Positions 32,438 to 43,971 are shown, counted from the first letter of the stretch. The stretch is DNA of 64,000 nucleotides from Dactylorhiza incarnata (GCA_033032865.1 JAWHQI010000201.1:4465501-4529500); one strand, 5' to 3'. Numbers and translations: made by a program. The notes: generated from the sequence alone by a model not told the origin.

Positions 32438-34071
32438 TGTTGGGAATAGTGCCCTGCAATGTTCCTAATTTGAAGAAGTGCTCAGCTCAATAATAAATGC
32501 AAGTTGTATTTAACATTCCATCTAGTTTATGCTTGCAGAGATCGACAATATGTCCTGTACTTTAATGACTTCACTAAGTATTTTACCGCCGAGATTTGGC
32601 GTGTTCGTCGAACGCAGAAACAAGATCGTCGAACTCAGAAGGAAGATCGACGACAGCTGAGATTTGGCGTGTTCGTCGAACGCAGAAGCAAGATCGTCGA
32701 CCGCTGAGATTTGGCGTGTTCGTCGAATGCAGAAGCGAGATCGTCGAACTCAGAAGGAAGATCGTCGACCGCTGAAACTCGACAAGATCGTCGAACGCAG
32801 AGAAGACACAGTATCGTCAACTTCACCAAAGTGGGCTTGTCGTCAAGTAAGAACAAACATCGTCGTAAAGAAAGCATGTCGTCGAGAAGCCAAGGTGTTT
32901 ACGACGACATCGTCCAAGACAGCATATCATAATATATGCAGAAGCACCAGAATGTCTCGCATTGTCGAGATATTAGCATCAGTGGGAGATGTAAGTAGAC
33001 CAAGTCATCGACAAAGTCCTGTCGTCGAGATATTGTCCATGATGTCGTAACGATGGAAATATCGTCGAGACAAATTCAAATGTTACGGATGCGCTGTCAG
33101 CGTTTAATGCCGCCGCCTGATTGTCCAATCATCGCGTGATCATATAAGATGCGCGTCTGACATTAAAGGAGATTTTTTCTTGACAGTTGAGAGGTTGTTG
33201 TCGAAACTATAAAAGGGAGCAGTGGTTGCCCTAGAAAAAGACACTTGAAAAAAGAGAGGCTTGTTGTGCAAGAAAAAGAACGAGAAAAAGAATCCCGCCG
33301 CTCTTCAATAGAATAGTATTTTTCCAGCGTAGAAGAACGAGAACAAGATTCAAGAGTTCTTAAAAGAATCAGTCATCTCCATTGACTGAGAAGTCGCCGT
33401 TCAACATCAGGCTAAGAAGAGATTGAAGAAGAACTGCGCTGTCAAAGATCTGAATCAGAAGAATCTTCTTCAATCGTAAGAAGCCAATCATCATCAGGCT
33501 AAAGTTGCCGATCTTCATCGAGCAGAAGTAATAGTTTTTCTTACTGTAATTTATTGTAAGGCTTGCGGGCCAAACCGTCTAGCTTGAGGGCTGGAGAGCT
33601 GTGAGGCTTGAGGGCCAGGGCAGTGCACTTGTGGGTGCGATTTGTCGAGCTTGAGGGCTCGGGGGCAGTAGGGCCTTGCGGGCCTAGCCTGTTGGGACTT
33701 GCGGGTCCGTGCTGTAGGGCTTGAGGGCCTGAGTGTCGAGCTTGCGTGCTTGGGGGTAGTAGGGGCTTGCGGGCCTAGGCTGTTGGGACTTGCAGGTCCG
33801 TATTGTAAGGCTTGAGGGCCTGAAGTTTTGGTGGCGTTTGCCGAGCCTAACACACTGCTGGGTAGGCGTAGAGGGAGAGAGGGCTACTCAAGACACCCGG
33901 TCTTGAGGAACCTCTATAGATCGTTGTGTGCTTTCTGTGATTTGCTCTTTACTTTATTGATCCATTAATCAGAAACCAACAACATCATAAAGGGGCAGAA
34001 ATAAATTTGAAAAACCTATTCACCCCCCCCCCCCCCCTCTAGGTGATAAAGTAGACACCTCATAAACAACA
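32438..34071 (+). repeat. C4 3' LTR (1,634 bp)
   Basis: It is homologous to 26489-28111. It keeps a canonical TATAAAAG at 33208-33215. The C tract in the TTCACCC...CTCTAGG signature is much longer than in the 5' LTR. It is followed by CTTCA. Confidence 0.93.
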
Positions 34072-34076
34072 CTTCA

Positions 34077-34463
34077 CCACCTGAACATCGACTCTAAACA
34101 AATCAGGGGGAGCTCATCAACATCTTCATCAAAGATCCATACTCAAAAACTTATCAGGATCTCTAGAGTCTTCTCAGAAAAGAGAAGAACACTTTAACCT
34201 TTTTGTTTTCTTTATTTCTTCCTGTACAAAGGGTTATAACTCCCTTCAAAAGTTAACCTCCCGGTGACAGGGCACCTTAGCAAAAACCTGTGGTTTGGTT
34301 AGAGTTACCTGATCAAAAGCTCACTTGGTGGCAGGGCACGTGATCAAAAACCTGTAGTGGATTCCTACCAGTGGGTAGAAGAGTAGATGTACCCAGGTTG
34401 ATTGGGGAACTACATATTTCTTGTGTCTTCTGGTTTGCATTTTTTATTTCTTTTTATTGTTGT
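34077..34463 (+). repeat. C3 5' LTR, segment 2 of 3
   Basis: It matches 48137-48527 of the C3 3' LTR. It contains two copies of a GGTGACAGGGCACC/GGTGGCAGGGCAC-type unit followed by AAAAACCTGT. It ends with GTTGT, the left C5 target copy. Confidence 0.9.
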
Positions 34464-36022
34464 TGTTGGGATCATTGCCCACAATGTCTTAGATTTGGAA
34501 AGTCCATTCATAAGTCAAAGATATATCTCATAATGTATTTGATATACTCTCTAGAATCAATGTGCAGGAGATCAGGTCAGGCAAAAAGTTCATGTAATTC
34601 ACTCAAGTTCACAAGCGTCGAGACATCATACATTGCTCGACGCCTGTGACCCAGAAGCGTTGACTCATGTCTACTACTCAAATAGACAAGGTCGCCGCTG
34701 AAGTTCTGAGATCAATTTTGGAAGCGTCGAGCCAAGTTGTGTCGCTCGACGCCTTGGAAAGAGAAGTGCCGACTTAACTTCAGTCAGCTCAGCGCCAACC
34801 AGAAGTGTCGAGATATGAAGGCTTAGTTAAGAAGCGTCGAGCCCCTGGATGTTGCTCAACTTCTTCAGATAAAAAGCGTCGACTAAGTGATGTTTGCTCA
34901 ACGCCTGAGAAGGAGGAGTCGAGAGCTTCAGTCTAAGGAGTATGCGTCGAGCGTCTAAATATCGCTCGATGCCTAACTGGAAAAGCGTCGACAGAGATGT
35001 TAAGTGCTCAACGCCTCTTCTACAAATACTCTGAACCGAGGAATATCTTCCACAGCTAGCTGAGCTTTTGTTTTCATTAAAGACCGTTGAAGATGTAACG
35101 TCATGCTGACGTGGAGAAGCGTAACAGACATTGCAGATGGCGGGCTACAAATAGAAGGCATGACCTATGGGTTGTGCAGTTAATCCAAGTTATGAAGTGA
35201 AGAAAAGTGAAGTTAGAAAAGTTTTCTTATCTTCTCAAAAGCAATTATCGTCTCCATCATTTTGAGAGAAAGTTTGAGATAGAATCTGGAGAAGTTGTCT
35301 TCCCTTTCAGAACCATTCTAAATTGAAGATCTCATTCAGCAATCTTGTGCTGATACCTCTCTCTGAAAGAAGAAGATCAAGAAGGAAGAATCTGTCTTCC
35401 CAGGAAGAAGAACAGTCATCACAGCCTGTTGAATCAAGAAGATCATTTGCTGCTGCTGTTCTACTGAAGATTTCTGTATGATCATTCAGATAGATCAAGA
35501 AGGCTCAACAATCTCGTATCCGGGTCTAAGTATTTGTAATCCCCTTTATAAATTTCTGTAAGATCTGAGTTGTCAGATCTGAGTGTAGGATCTGTCAAGG
35601 ATCTGAGTTGTAGGATCAGGTGTGATTAGAGTTGTAAGATTCAGGGGTGAATCTGAGCTGTAGGCCTAGTTATAAAGGCTGAGGTAGGATCTGTTTGATC
35701 TGAGTTAGTAAGATCTGTGTATCTGAGACTGTAAGATCAGTTGTGATCTGAGCTGTAAGACCTGTTTGTGGTCTGAGATATGGAGGAGTTATAACCTCTA
35801 TCTAGCACACTGCTAGAAGGGGAGAAGGGGGAAAGTGGATTACCCAAGATACGGGGAACCACTATAAAAATTCTGTGTGTTCTTTTCTGTGTATATCTTT
35901 ATTTCTTGAAAACTCTGATCAGTTTTATCTTGATTATAGTCAAGAATCGTAATAGTTTTTAAATAACCTATTCACCCCCCCCCCCCTCTAGGTGATTAGC
36001 TACCCTTAATTAATGTCTTTCA
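34464..36022 (+). repeat. C5 5' LTR (1,559 bp)
   Basis: It starts TGTTGGGATC and ends GTCTTTCA. U3 has many AAGCGTCGAG and GCTCGACGCC sites in inverted pairs (34610-35000). At 35146-35153 it reads TACAAATA where the 3' LTR has TATAAATA. A degenerate GATCTGAGTTGTAGGATC repeat fills about 35570-35790, and TTCACCC...CTCTAGG stands near the end. Confidence 0.93.
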
Positions 36023-36040
36023 AGTGGTATCAGATGGAGG
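36023..36040 (+). other. C5 primer-binding site
   Basis: AGTGGTATCAGATGGAGG follows the LTR directly. The first ten bases of the initiator-Met complement TGGTATCAGA are kept and the last two differ. Confidence 0.8.
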
Positions 36041-36104
36041 TTGTTCAAGAAAAGGTTTAACAGCCTGAATAAGATCCTCCTAAGGGTAGATTTCTAAAGT
36101 CATT

Positions 36105-38504
36105 ATGGCTAATACAGAAGGAAGCAAAGAATTCACATCTATGAAGCTTCCCATCTGCAGAAAAGAAAACTTTGGTATTTGGAAAGAAAGAGTCGGACTT
36201 TTCATGGAAGCATCTGATCCTAGGATTTACATAACAGTTCTAGAGGGACCTTTTGTTCCTATGAAAGTTTCACTTACAGATGGAAATATTAAGACTCCTA
36301 AAACTTATTCAGAGATGACCAAAGATGAAGTGATCCTGGCCTCTATGGACAAGAGAGCTCAGAACATCATTGTTAGTGCTATTGAAGATTCAACCTTCCA
36401 AAATTTAGTCCATTGCAAAACTGCCAAAGAAATGTGGGAATCTCTTATTGTCTATATAGAAGGGACTGAAGAAGTCAGAGATGACAGGAAGTCACTTCTA
36501 AATCAGCAATATGAAGCCTTCAGACAAGACAAGAAAGACTCAATAGGAATATGCTATGAAAAATTCTTCAAGATTGTAAATGGCCTAAAGACTTATGGAA
36601 GAACTTTCTCAGATTATGAGCTGAATGATAAGTTCTTAAGATCACTGAACAAAGAATGGGATATCAAGATCTGTGCAATCAGAGAAATGGGAAATCTGGG
36701 AAACATTCAGCCACAAAACTTATATGGGAAACTACTTTCTCATGAACTTCATCTGAATACCAGAAAAGCTGAGGAAGGACACAGCAGGGAAAATCCTATT
36801 GCCTTGAAAGCAGAAAGTTCAAAGAAAAGCAAAGAAAGAATGGTATTATCTCCCAGGATTCCATCTGAATCAGAAGAATCAGAAACCAGTAATTCTGATT
36901 CTGAAATATCAGATGGTGAATTGGCACTCTTTACCAAACAACTAAAAAGAATGTTGAGGAGAAAACAACACTGGAAAACTAGACCCTCTCAGTTATCCAA
37001 ATCTAAGAAGCATTCAAATTTGTCAGAGGGATTCAAACAAGACTCCAAGAAGGATAGGTACAATTTTAAACACAATAAAATTAATTCAAAAGAAATTGTG
37101 TGTTTTGGTTGCAGGAAATCAGGACACATGATTGCTGATTATCCTTCAAAGAGAAAGTACAACAAGAAATCTGATGAAAGAAAGTACAAATCTGACAAAA
37201 GACTTTAGAAGAGTCTAATAGCCAAAAAGGGCAAGGTCACTCTTAGTGATAGTGAATCTCAGTCATCAGACTCAGATAGTGAGGAGGCACTCATAGCTCT
37301 GATGGCTGTCAATGAAAATGAAGACATTCTAAATGATAGACCTATGATAAAAGCCCCACTATCAAGGTCTGATAGTGAAGAGGATGAAAAAGAAAATGTA
37401 GGACTCATGGCATTGAGTGATCAAGAAAATCAGGAGACAACTACTGATATAAAGGTACTTGATAAAACTCCTCTTTCTGATTCTAATTCTGAAACTGAAA
37501 TAGATTCATTCTCTTCTGATGAAAATGACTCACAATCCAAACTTCATATAGATGAAATTATTGAAAAATATCAATTAATTCTCAAAGCACTTACGAAAAG
37601 CAAAAGGCATAATAAAAGGTTACAAAAAGAAATATCTGAATTAAAGCAAACTGATTCTCAAAATTATGAGACAGCTGAGAGGCTGAATCAGACAAGTAAA
37701 GAACTTAGTAAACTAAAAGTCATGTCTATTATTCACATACAAACTTTGAGCACCAAGGAAAAGTTAATAAAAGAACTTGAAGCAAAACTCCTAGCAGAAA
37801 GAAAACTTGTAGCAAAGTTCTCAAAACCACAAACTATTCTTCCTATAATTGACACATTCTCTGCACAATACAGATGTGGCATAGGATATGATAGGAATGC
37901 AGATAAAAACCCTAAAAGTAATGACAAGGCACCTATACAACCTTTAAATTTTAACAAAGTCATGCCTATCACAAAAAAGCATGATCAAAAAGGTGTGCAT
38001 AAGTTTTATAAGGGTGAATGTTCTAATAGCAAAGATGATTTAATTCAACCAAGTAACAATAATGCCAAACCTCTATGCAAAGAAAAAGTATTAACTCATC
38101 ATGATTCATTTGTATTTAAAGCAAATACTAAATGCAACAGAAAGGAACTAAGACCTGGAGTAAAAACTACTGATAGTAAGAAAACTGAACAAGTAAAAGA
38201 CACTAAAACAAATTACATAGCACCTGTAAATAAAGTAATTAAGAAAAAGATGAGTCAACATAAAGAAGTAGGAAGACCTCCAAGGAGATATAATAGATAT
38301 GAAAGCTGGTGCTGTGGAAGGGTTGGGCATTTTGCACTTGACTGTTGGTTCAATCCAACTGTTCCAAGATTCAACTCTGGGAGACCAGTATTCAGACCTA
38401 TGACAACTCTCACAGCTCAAAGAATTATTCAACAACTAAATATTCCAGCTCATACTAACAAGGTTCTAGGACCCAACTTGGTGTGGGCTCCTAAGAAAAG
38501 GTAA
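36105..38504 (+). pseudogene. gag: C5 Gag (one internal stop)
   Basis: The frame runs from ATG 36105 to TAA 38502-38504 with a single in-frame TAG at 37206-37208. Residues 1-240 form a copia capsid-like region (KLPICRKENFGIWKERVGLF near the start, DKFLRSLNKEWDIK near residue 175). A zinc knuckle follows near 37100 (CFGCRKSGHMIADY) with Tyr in place of the last Cys. After the stop come acidic Ser/Asp repeats, a long coiled coil (37540-37830), a FSKPQTILPII segment and a second zinc knuckle CCGRVGHFALDC near 38310. The tail is VWAPKKR. The long acidic and coiled-coil C-terminal part is typical of Sirevirus Gag. pol lies in the +1 frame. Confidence 0.88.
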
Positions 38505-41022
38505 TTTCTCCTTGCAGGGTTGTCCAAAGACCAATCAACTTCCAATCTGGTACTTGGACAGTGGGTGCTCTATGCATATGACTGGAACAAAAAGTTTGCT
38601 GAATGATTACACTACTGTAAGGAATGGACCAAAGGTTATCTTTGGAGGGTCTGAAAGAGGTAAAACTAAAGGTTATGGCAATATTTCAAATGGGATTGTC
38701 ACCATCACCAAAGTTGCTCATTTTGATGGATTGCAACACAATCTCATTAGCATAAGTCAATTATGTGATATTGGGTATGACATTTCATTCCACAAGGATG
38801 AGTGCCTGATTAAGAAAGAGAATGAGATAATTCTCTCAGGCACTAGGAGTGGCAACATTTACTGCTTAAACTTTATATGTTTTGATCAAGTTAACTCCAT
38901 ATGTTTAGTAGCAGAAAATAAAATTTCTGGTAGTGTTCAATGGCACAAAAGGTTAGCTCACATAAACTATAAGACTATAAATAAACTTATTTCAAAAGAT
39001 CTAGTGAGAGCTGGGCCTAAGTGGAAGTGTGTGCAGGAAAGTCCTTGCCATGCTTGTCAAATGGGTAAGCAGACAAAGTCATCCTTCAAACCAATTGGTG
39101 AGAAGGATTCCATTAGATGTCTATATCTACTTCACATGGATCTATTTGGACCAATGTCAATCCATAGCTTAGGAGGAAAGTCATACACTCTTGTAATAGT
39201 TGATGATTACTCTAGATTCACTTGGGTATTCTTCCTCAAACATAAGTCAGACACTTTAGAAATACTCACCAGTTTTGTTAGGAAAATCACTAATGAAATA
39301 GGAAATTCTGTAGCCAAGATTAGAAGTGATCATGGGACTGAATTTCAGTCTGGTGCAATGACCAAATTTTGTGAGAACCTAAGAATATCTCAAGAGTTCT
39401 CATCACCTAGAACACCTCAACAAAATGGAGTTGCTGAGAGAAGAAATAGAACCCTTATTGAAGCTAGCAGGAGTATGCTGAGTGATTCCTCTCTTCCTGA
39501 GTACTTTTGGGCTGAAGCTATAAACACAGCATGCCATGTGCAGAATAGGGCTCTTATAAACAAAAGACTGGATAAGACCCCATATGAGTTATTGAAAGGT
39601 AGAAAACCCATATTAGCCTATTTTAAAATATTTGGTGGTAAATGTTTTGTATTAAACAATGGAAAGCACCATCTCACTAAATTTGCTGAAAAAGCAATTG
39701 AAGCAATCTTTGTTGGGTATAGCTCTCAAAGTAGAGCCTATAGAATCTTCAACAAAGAGTCTAATAGAATAGAAGAATCTGTACATGTTGTATTTGATGA
39801 AACCAGCCATATTTATAAGGATCTGGGAAGTTTATCTAGTAATACAGGTTCTACACAGAAATTGAAGGAGATGAATATAAATGAACAGCAAAATGAAAAT
39901 AATGAATAAACTAATGAGACTACAATTGTAACTAGAGAAGATGAACTTCAAGTTGAAGACAATTATGAAGAACCTATTGCGGTTGAAGAACCACTTCATC
40001 CAGAACCCCTAGAAGAACCCACTCAAACAGAAGCATCAGAATTTCAAAGGGAAAACGAAAGGTGGAGGAACGCTACCAAACATTTGAAAGACCATCCAAA
40101 AGAACAGATCATAGGAAATCCAAATGATGGAGTGCAAACCAGAAGAGGAAACTCAATACATGAGGCTTTGCATCACAACTTTCTTTCCAAAATAGAACCT
40201 AAGAAGTTTGATGAAGCAAATAAGGACACTTCTTGGATATCAACTATGCAAGAAGAGCTAAATCAATTTGAAAGATGCAAGGTCTGGATATTGGTCCCAA
40301 GACCAAAGAAACACAAAGTCATAGGGACCAAATGGGTATTCAGGAATAAGCTTGATGAAAATGGTGTAATCATCAAAAACAAAGCTAGGTTGGTTGCCCA
40401 AGGATATAGACAGGAGGAAGGCATAGATTTTGATCAAGTATTTGCTCCTGTGGCAAGATTGGAGGCAATCAGGCTATTCCTAGCATTTGCAGCTCACACT
40501 GGTTTCATAGTCTATCAAATGGATGTAAAGTCAGCATTCCTAAATGGAACAATATTGGAGGAAGTATATGTTGAACAACCCCCAGGATGCAAGGAGGATA
40601 GAAAGAGTACATCTGGTACATGTCAATTTCTTGGCAAAAGACTAATATCTCGGAGTAGCAGGAAGCAGACAAGTGTGCCTATTTCAACAGCAGAATCTGA
40701 ATACATTTCAGCTGGAAACTGTTGTGCTCAGCTACTATGGATTCAACACCAACTCCAAGATTATAAAGTCCAGCTAAGTAAATCTCCTCTATTTTGTGAT
40801 TCTACTAGTGCAATTGCTATAGCCAACAATCCAGTATCACATAGCAGAACTAAGCATATAGAAATAAGATACCATTTCATTAGAGAACATGTAGAAAATG
40901 GAGATATCTCAATTGAATATGTTCCAACCGAAAAACAGGTTGCTGACATATTTACTAAACCCTTGGATGAAACTAAATTCAATAATTTTAAAATTGAATT
41001 AGGTATGTTAAAAATGGATTAA
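38505..41022 (+). pseudogene. pol: C5 Pol polyprotein with internal stop and in-frame RT deletion
   Basis: Protease WYLDSGCSMHMTG is at about 38548. The integrase HHCC region (WHKRLAHI, CHACQMGKQ), DLFGPMSIHSLGGKSYTLVI, RSDHGTEF and PQQNGVAERRNR follow. TAA at 39907-39909 interrupts the frame, which then continues with the RT N-terminus ([30 protein letters not shown]). At 40590 PPGC joins directly to [10 protein letters not shown] of RNase H. Compared with C1, roughly 250 residues are missing, including the catalytic YIDDI, yet the reading frame is kept across the junction. RNase H to the terminal VADIFTKPL is intact. No reverse transcription would be possible with this product. Confidence 0.9.
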
Positions 41023-41426
41023 AGCTATTTTGAATTAAATAAATGAAAATAATGATTGAGACCTATAAGGTGAGTGAAGAAGTTATCAGGCGTCGAAAGA
41101 AGAAACATGGCGTCGAGAGAAATCACCTGGCGTCGAGAGAAAGTATCTGGCGTCGAGACAATATCTGGCGTCGAGAAGACACCGGGCGTTGACTGAAGAT
41201 ATATGGCGTCGAGCGATCTCAACGCTTATGCAAACATAGTTAGGCCATCTCGACAGGGTCAATCAATCTTGTCAAACATGTTAGGCGCGCGGCTATTTAT
41301 CTTCTTGAACTAGAACTTCTATAAATAGGGAAGACACTTCGTTAGTGCTCTAGTTCTCTAAGTTCGAAATTGTCTGCCCTAGAAAATAACTCCATCAATT
41401 CTCTCTCTCTCCGTTCATCAACAACA
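41023..41426 (+). promoter_or_regulatory. C5 promoter-like block before the third ORF: phased GGCGTCGA array plus TATA
   Basis: Seven GGCGTCGA-type sites stand at 41089, 41109, 41129, 41149, 41167, 41185 (GGCGTTGA) and 41205, at 18-20 bp spacing. The last forms GCGTCGAG...CTCAACGC, an imperfect inverted pair. A TATAAATA box is at 41320-41327, then ATG at 41427 in ACAACAATGCC context. GCGTCGA is the signature motif of the C5 LTR U3, and TATAAATAG is also the LTR TATA form (44992). Internal promoter function is inferred. Confidence 0.65.
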
Positions 41427-43971
41427 ATGCCTCCCAAAAGCAATGAGTATCTCTATGAGGGAAGTGAACTTGTTCGAAATGGATTCCAATCAGCTTCTGT
41501 GGATATAAAATCAACAATCGAATTAATCTACAATGCCGGACTGGAATTTGTACTGTCTGAATCAACTCTCATCTGGAAATGAGAGGTATTAGAGCTATAC
41601 TCTAACATAGTAATAGACTTCGTCAACTCAAAGATTAAGTCCAGTGTGAATGGTACGAAGATTAAAATAACTCCTTCTAGACTAGCTAAGGCACTAGAAT
41701 TGCCTAGGTTAAAAAGGAATGCAGAAGAAGAAGAGGTGACCTCTGAACAGATTAGATTAGCACAAATCTGGTGCGGAATTGAGACATCACGAGAAATCAC
41801 TGGAAGTATTCAGAGAAAGGGAATGAATTCAAAAGGTAAATTGATAACAGATGTTATAGGAAAGGGACTGCTGTGCAAGACTGGATCACATGACAAAGTT
41901 TCTAGAAAAATGTTTATTCTACTAACAAGGATTATTCATTCTCTGAGAACAGACTGGGGAAGAGTTGTGTTTGATAGGATTGTTGAATGTATCCAAGTAC
42001 CCAACATGGGTAGGATATTGTCCTTATATTTAGTAAAAGTCTCTCCTGACTCCTTGAATAATAAACCTGGATCAAAGATAAACCACATGAAGAAAATGGA
42101 TATGAGAATGATAGTGAGATGGGACAGAATTTTATCTAATCCTCCTCCAGCAGATCCTTCTCCCAAGCAGAAGAAAGCAAAGAAGCAAAAGAAGAAGAAG
42201 GCTTCTTCAAGCTCTTCAAGCTCATCTAGCTCATCCTCCTCCAAAAGAAAATCTAGATCCACTCCAATTCATGATCCAAACCTTATAACATCTGAAGATG
42301 AAGAAGGGAACAATGCAAGGGACAGTTCTCCTGATACTCCAAAGGATGAGAGTGAGAAAGGAGAAGAAAAAAGAGGAAGTCTTCATGTATCCCCTGCTAG
42401 ACTTGAAGGGGTTTTTCTAAATGAGAAAGAGACACAAGATGAGATTCCTGCTCAGAAAAATGATAAAATGAGCAAGGTAGCAGTTGAGGGGGAGGGTCAG
42501 GATGAGAATCCTCTTCAAAATAAAATTGATCTGATCAATGTAGAGACTGAGGGGGAGCCTCAAGTTGAATTTCTAGCTGAAGGTAATGCACCATTTGAGG
42601 GGGAGCCTCAGGCTGAGATCCCTGCTAAAGAGAATTCTGAAATAAATGCTATGGAAGTAGAAGAAGAACCTGAAGCACCAAAGAAATCTGCTAAGAAGAT
42701 TATCAAGATAGAATCCTCTAGCTCCCATATGAGCCAGAGAGATGATTCCTTAATCGGAGAAGAGAGCAGCAAAGGTGTTGAAATGGAAAAAGAGATCCAT
42801 GTGGATCTTAGTCCTATTCTACCTCAGCTGGAGGTGTTGCTGAATAATCAAAGAAGATTATTAGAACAATATATTGAGGAAAATAATACAAAAATGAAAA
42901 ATGAAGTAGATTTCTAACTGAAATTGGTTAGATTTGAAGTCAATCATCAGATATCTGCATTGAGAAAGGAGATGGTAAAGTTCTTTAAGAGAGCCGCTGT
43001 TTCAGTAGATTATACAACTGAATAGCTTGATGTAATCAAAGAAACATCAAAGGTTATTAAAGAATCTCAAGCTGGAATTACAAAGACAGTGGATGATGTT
43101 CAGACAAACCAAGGAATACTAAGTAGCAATATGCAAGTTCTGTATAAAGAACAGGTAGCACAAATTTTAACAGGTACAAATAAGATTGAAGCTAGAATGC
43201 AACAGCAGAATGCTGATATCTTGGCTAAAATTGATGAGAGCTCCACAGTTCTAAAAGATCAAGCAAAGTTGCATGCAGATACTATAGATGATCATCTTTT
43301 TAAAGTAAAGAAAACCATTGAAAGTGGGATTAATCACTTGGAAGGTCAGGTCAGATTTCAGAAGAATACTTTGAGAGAACACATTGTTGAAGAAGTCCTA
43401 AAGGGGGGAGAGGTCAATGATTCAAGCTAGTTCTGAACATGCTGTGTGGACCTCAAACTCTATAAGAGAAACTCTTGGATATCCTCCCATAGACTATGAG
43501 AATGATCAAGTCTCTGAGACAAGGCCATCCTCTCTTACTCAGGTTCAAAAACAGATTGCTAAAATGTATAGTCCTGAGAATAAAAGTAAAAGAGAAAATT
43601 TTACTAGTGAGCAAGCAGAATCAAGTAAAAGAAAGTTAAGAGAAGAGGTTCAATCAAGAGTTAATTTTGAACATTGGTCTCCCTCTTCTAGAGAATTGAT
43701 TCTATCAGCATGGGAAGCTATGAAAAATAACCCAGAGGAAAGAGGAAAGTGGTATTCTGAAGCTGAATGGTTAAAGCATAGGGATCAAGAGGAACTAAAG
43801 ATCAAATTCAAGGCTGACAAAATGGCTGGGAAGGTCCAGGCAGGAGAAATAGAGCCAATCAGATACTTCCCAAAGCCATTTGGCTATTTTAAGAGGAAAA
43901 AGGAAGTTGCTGAAGCTCTCTCCAAAAGAGCTAAAAGAGGAATAGAATTCAAGGATCCTGGACAGCTTTAG
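41427..43971 (+). pseudogene. C5 third ORF (env-position ORF), broken
   Basis: It starts MPPKSNEYLYEGSELVRNGF, related to the C4 ORF. In-frame TGA at 41580-41582, TAA at 42915-42917 and TAG near 43023 interrupt it. One extra G in the run at 43404-43409 (six G where C4 has five) shifts the frame, so the C-terminus continues from 43417. Domains: an N-terminal block with LELYSN, KIKITPSRLAKALELP, GKLITDVIGKGLLCKTGSHD and WGRVVFDRI (41430-42130); a Lys-rich then poly-Ser run (42170-42245); an acidic region with three GEPQ-like repeats; a coiled coil (ILPQLEVLLNNQRRLLEQYI and 43050-43390); and a basic C-terminal domain (HWSPSSRELILSAWEAM, PIRYFPKPFGYFKRKKE). No convincing membrane anchor is visible. 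It is probably the Sirevirus third ORF; the role is unknown. Confidence 0.75.

Larger units (their letters stand above)
26489..34071 (+). mobile_element. Element C4: pol-less copia element with gag and a third ORF
   Basis: The LTRs 26489-28111 and 32438-34071 are flanked by CTTCA on both sides (26484-26488, 34072-34076). The interior of 4.3 kb has a primer site, a broken gag (28190-29874), a promoter-like block and a broken third ORF (30409-32234). No protease, integrase, RT or RNase H remains. The sequence passes from a few bases of the pol start (CTTGCAGGGT) into intergenic sequence. The related C5 has the same order with pol in between. Confidence 0.93.

Noticed and set aside
38501..38517. 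17-nt GT...AG segment at the C5 gag/pol boundary as an intron
   Set aside because: Far too short for a plant intron, and removal does not join the gag and pol frames.
41089..41212. Evenly spaced short repeats resembling a CRISPR array
   Set aside because: Repeats are only 8 bp with 10-12 bp spacers in a plant retroelement; they are better explained as a phased regulatory motif array.
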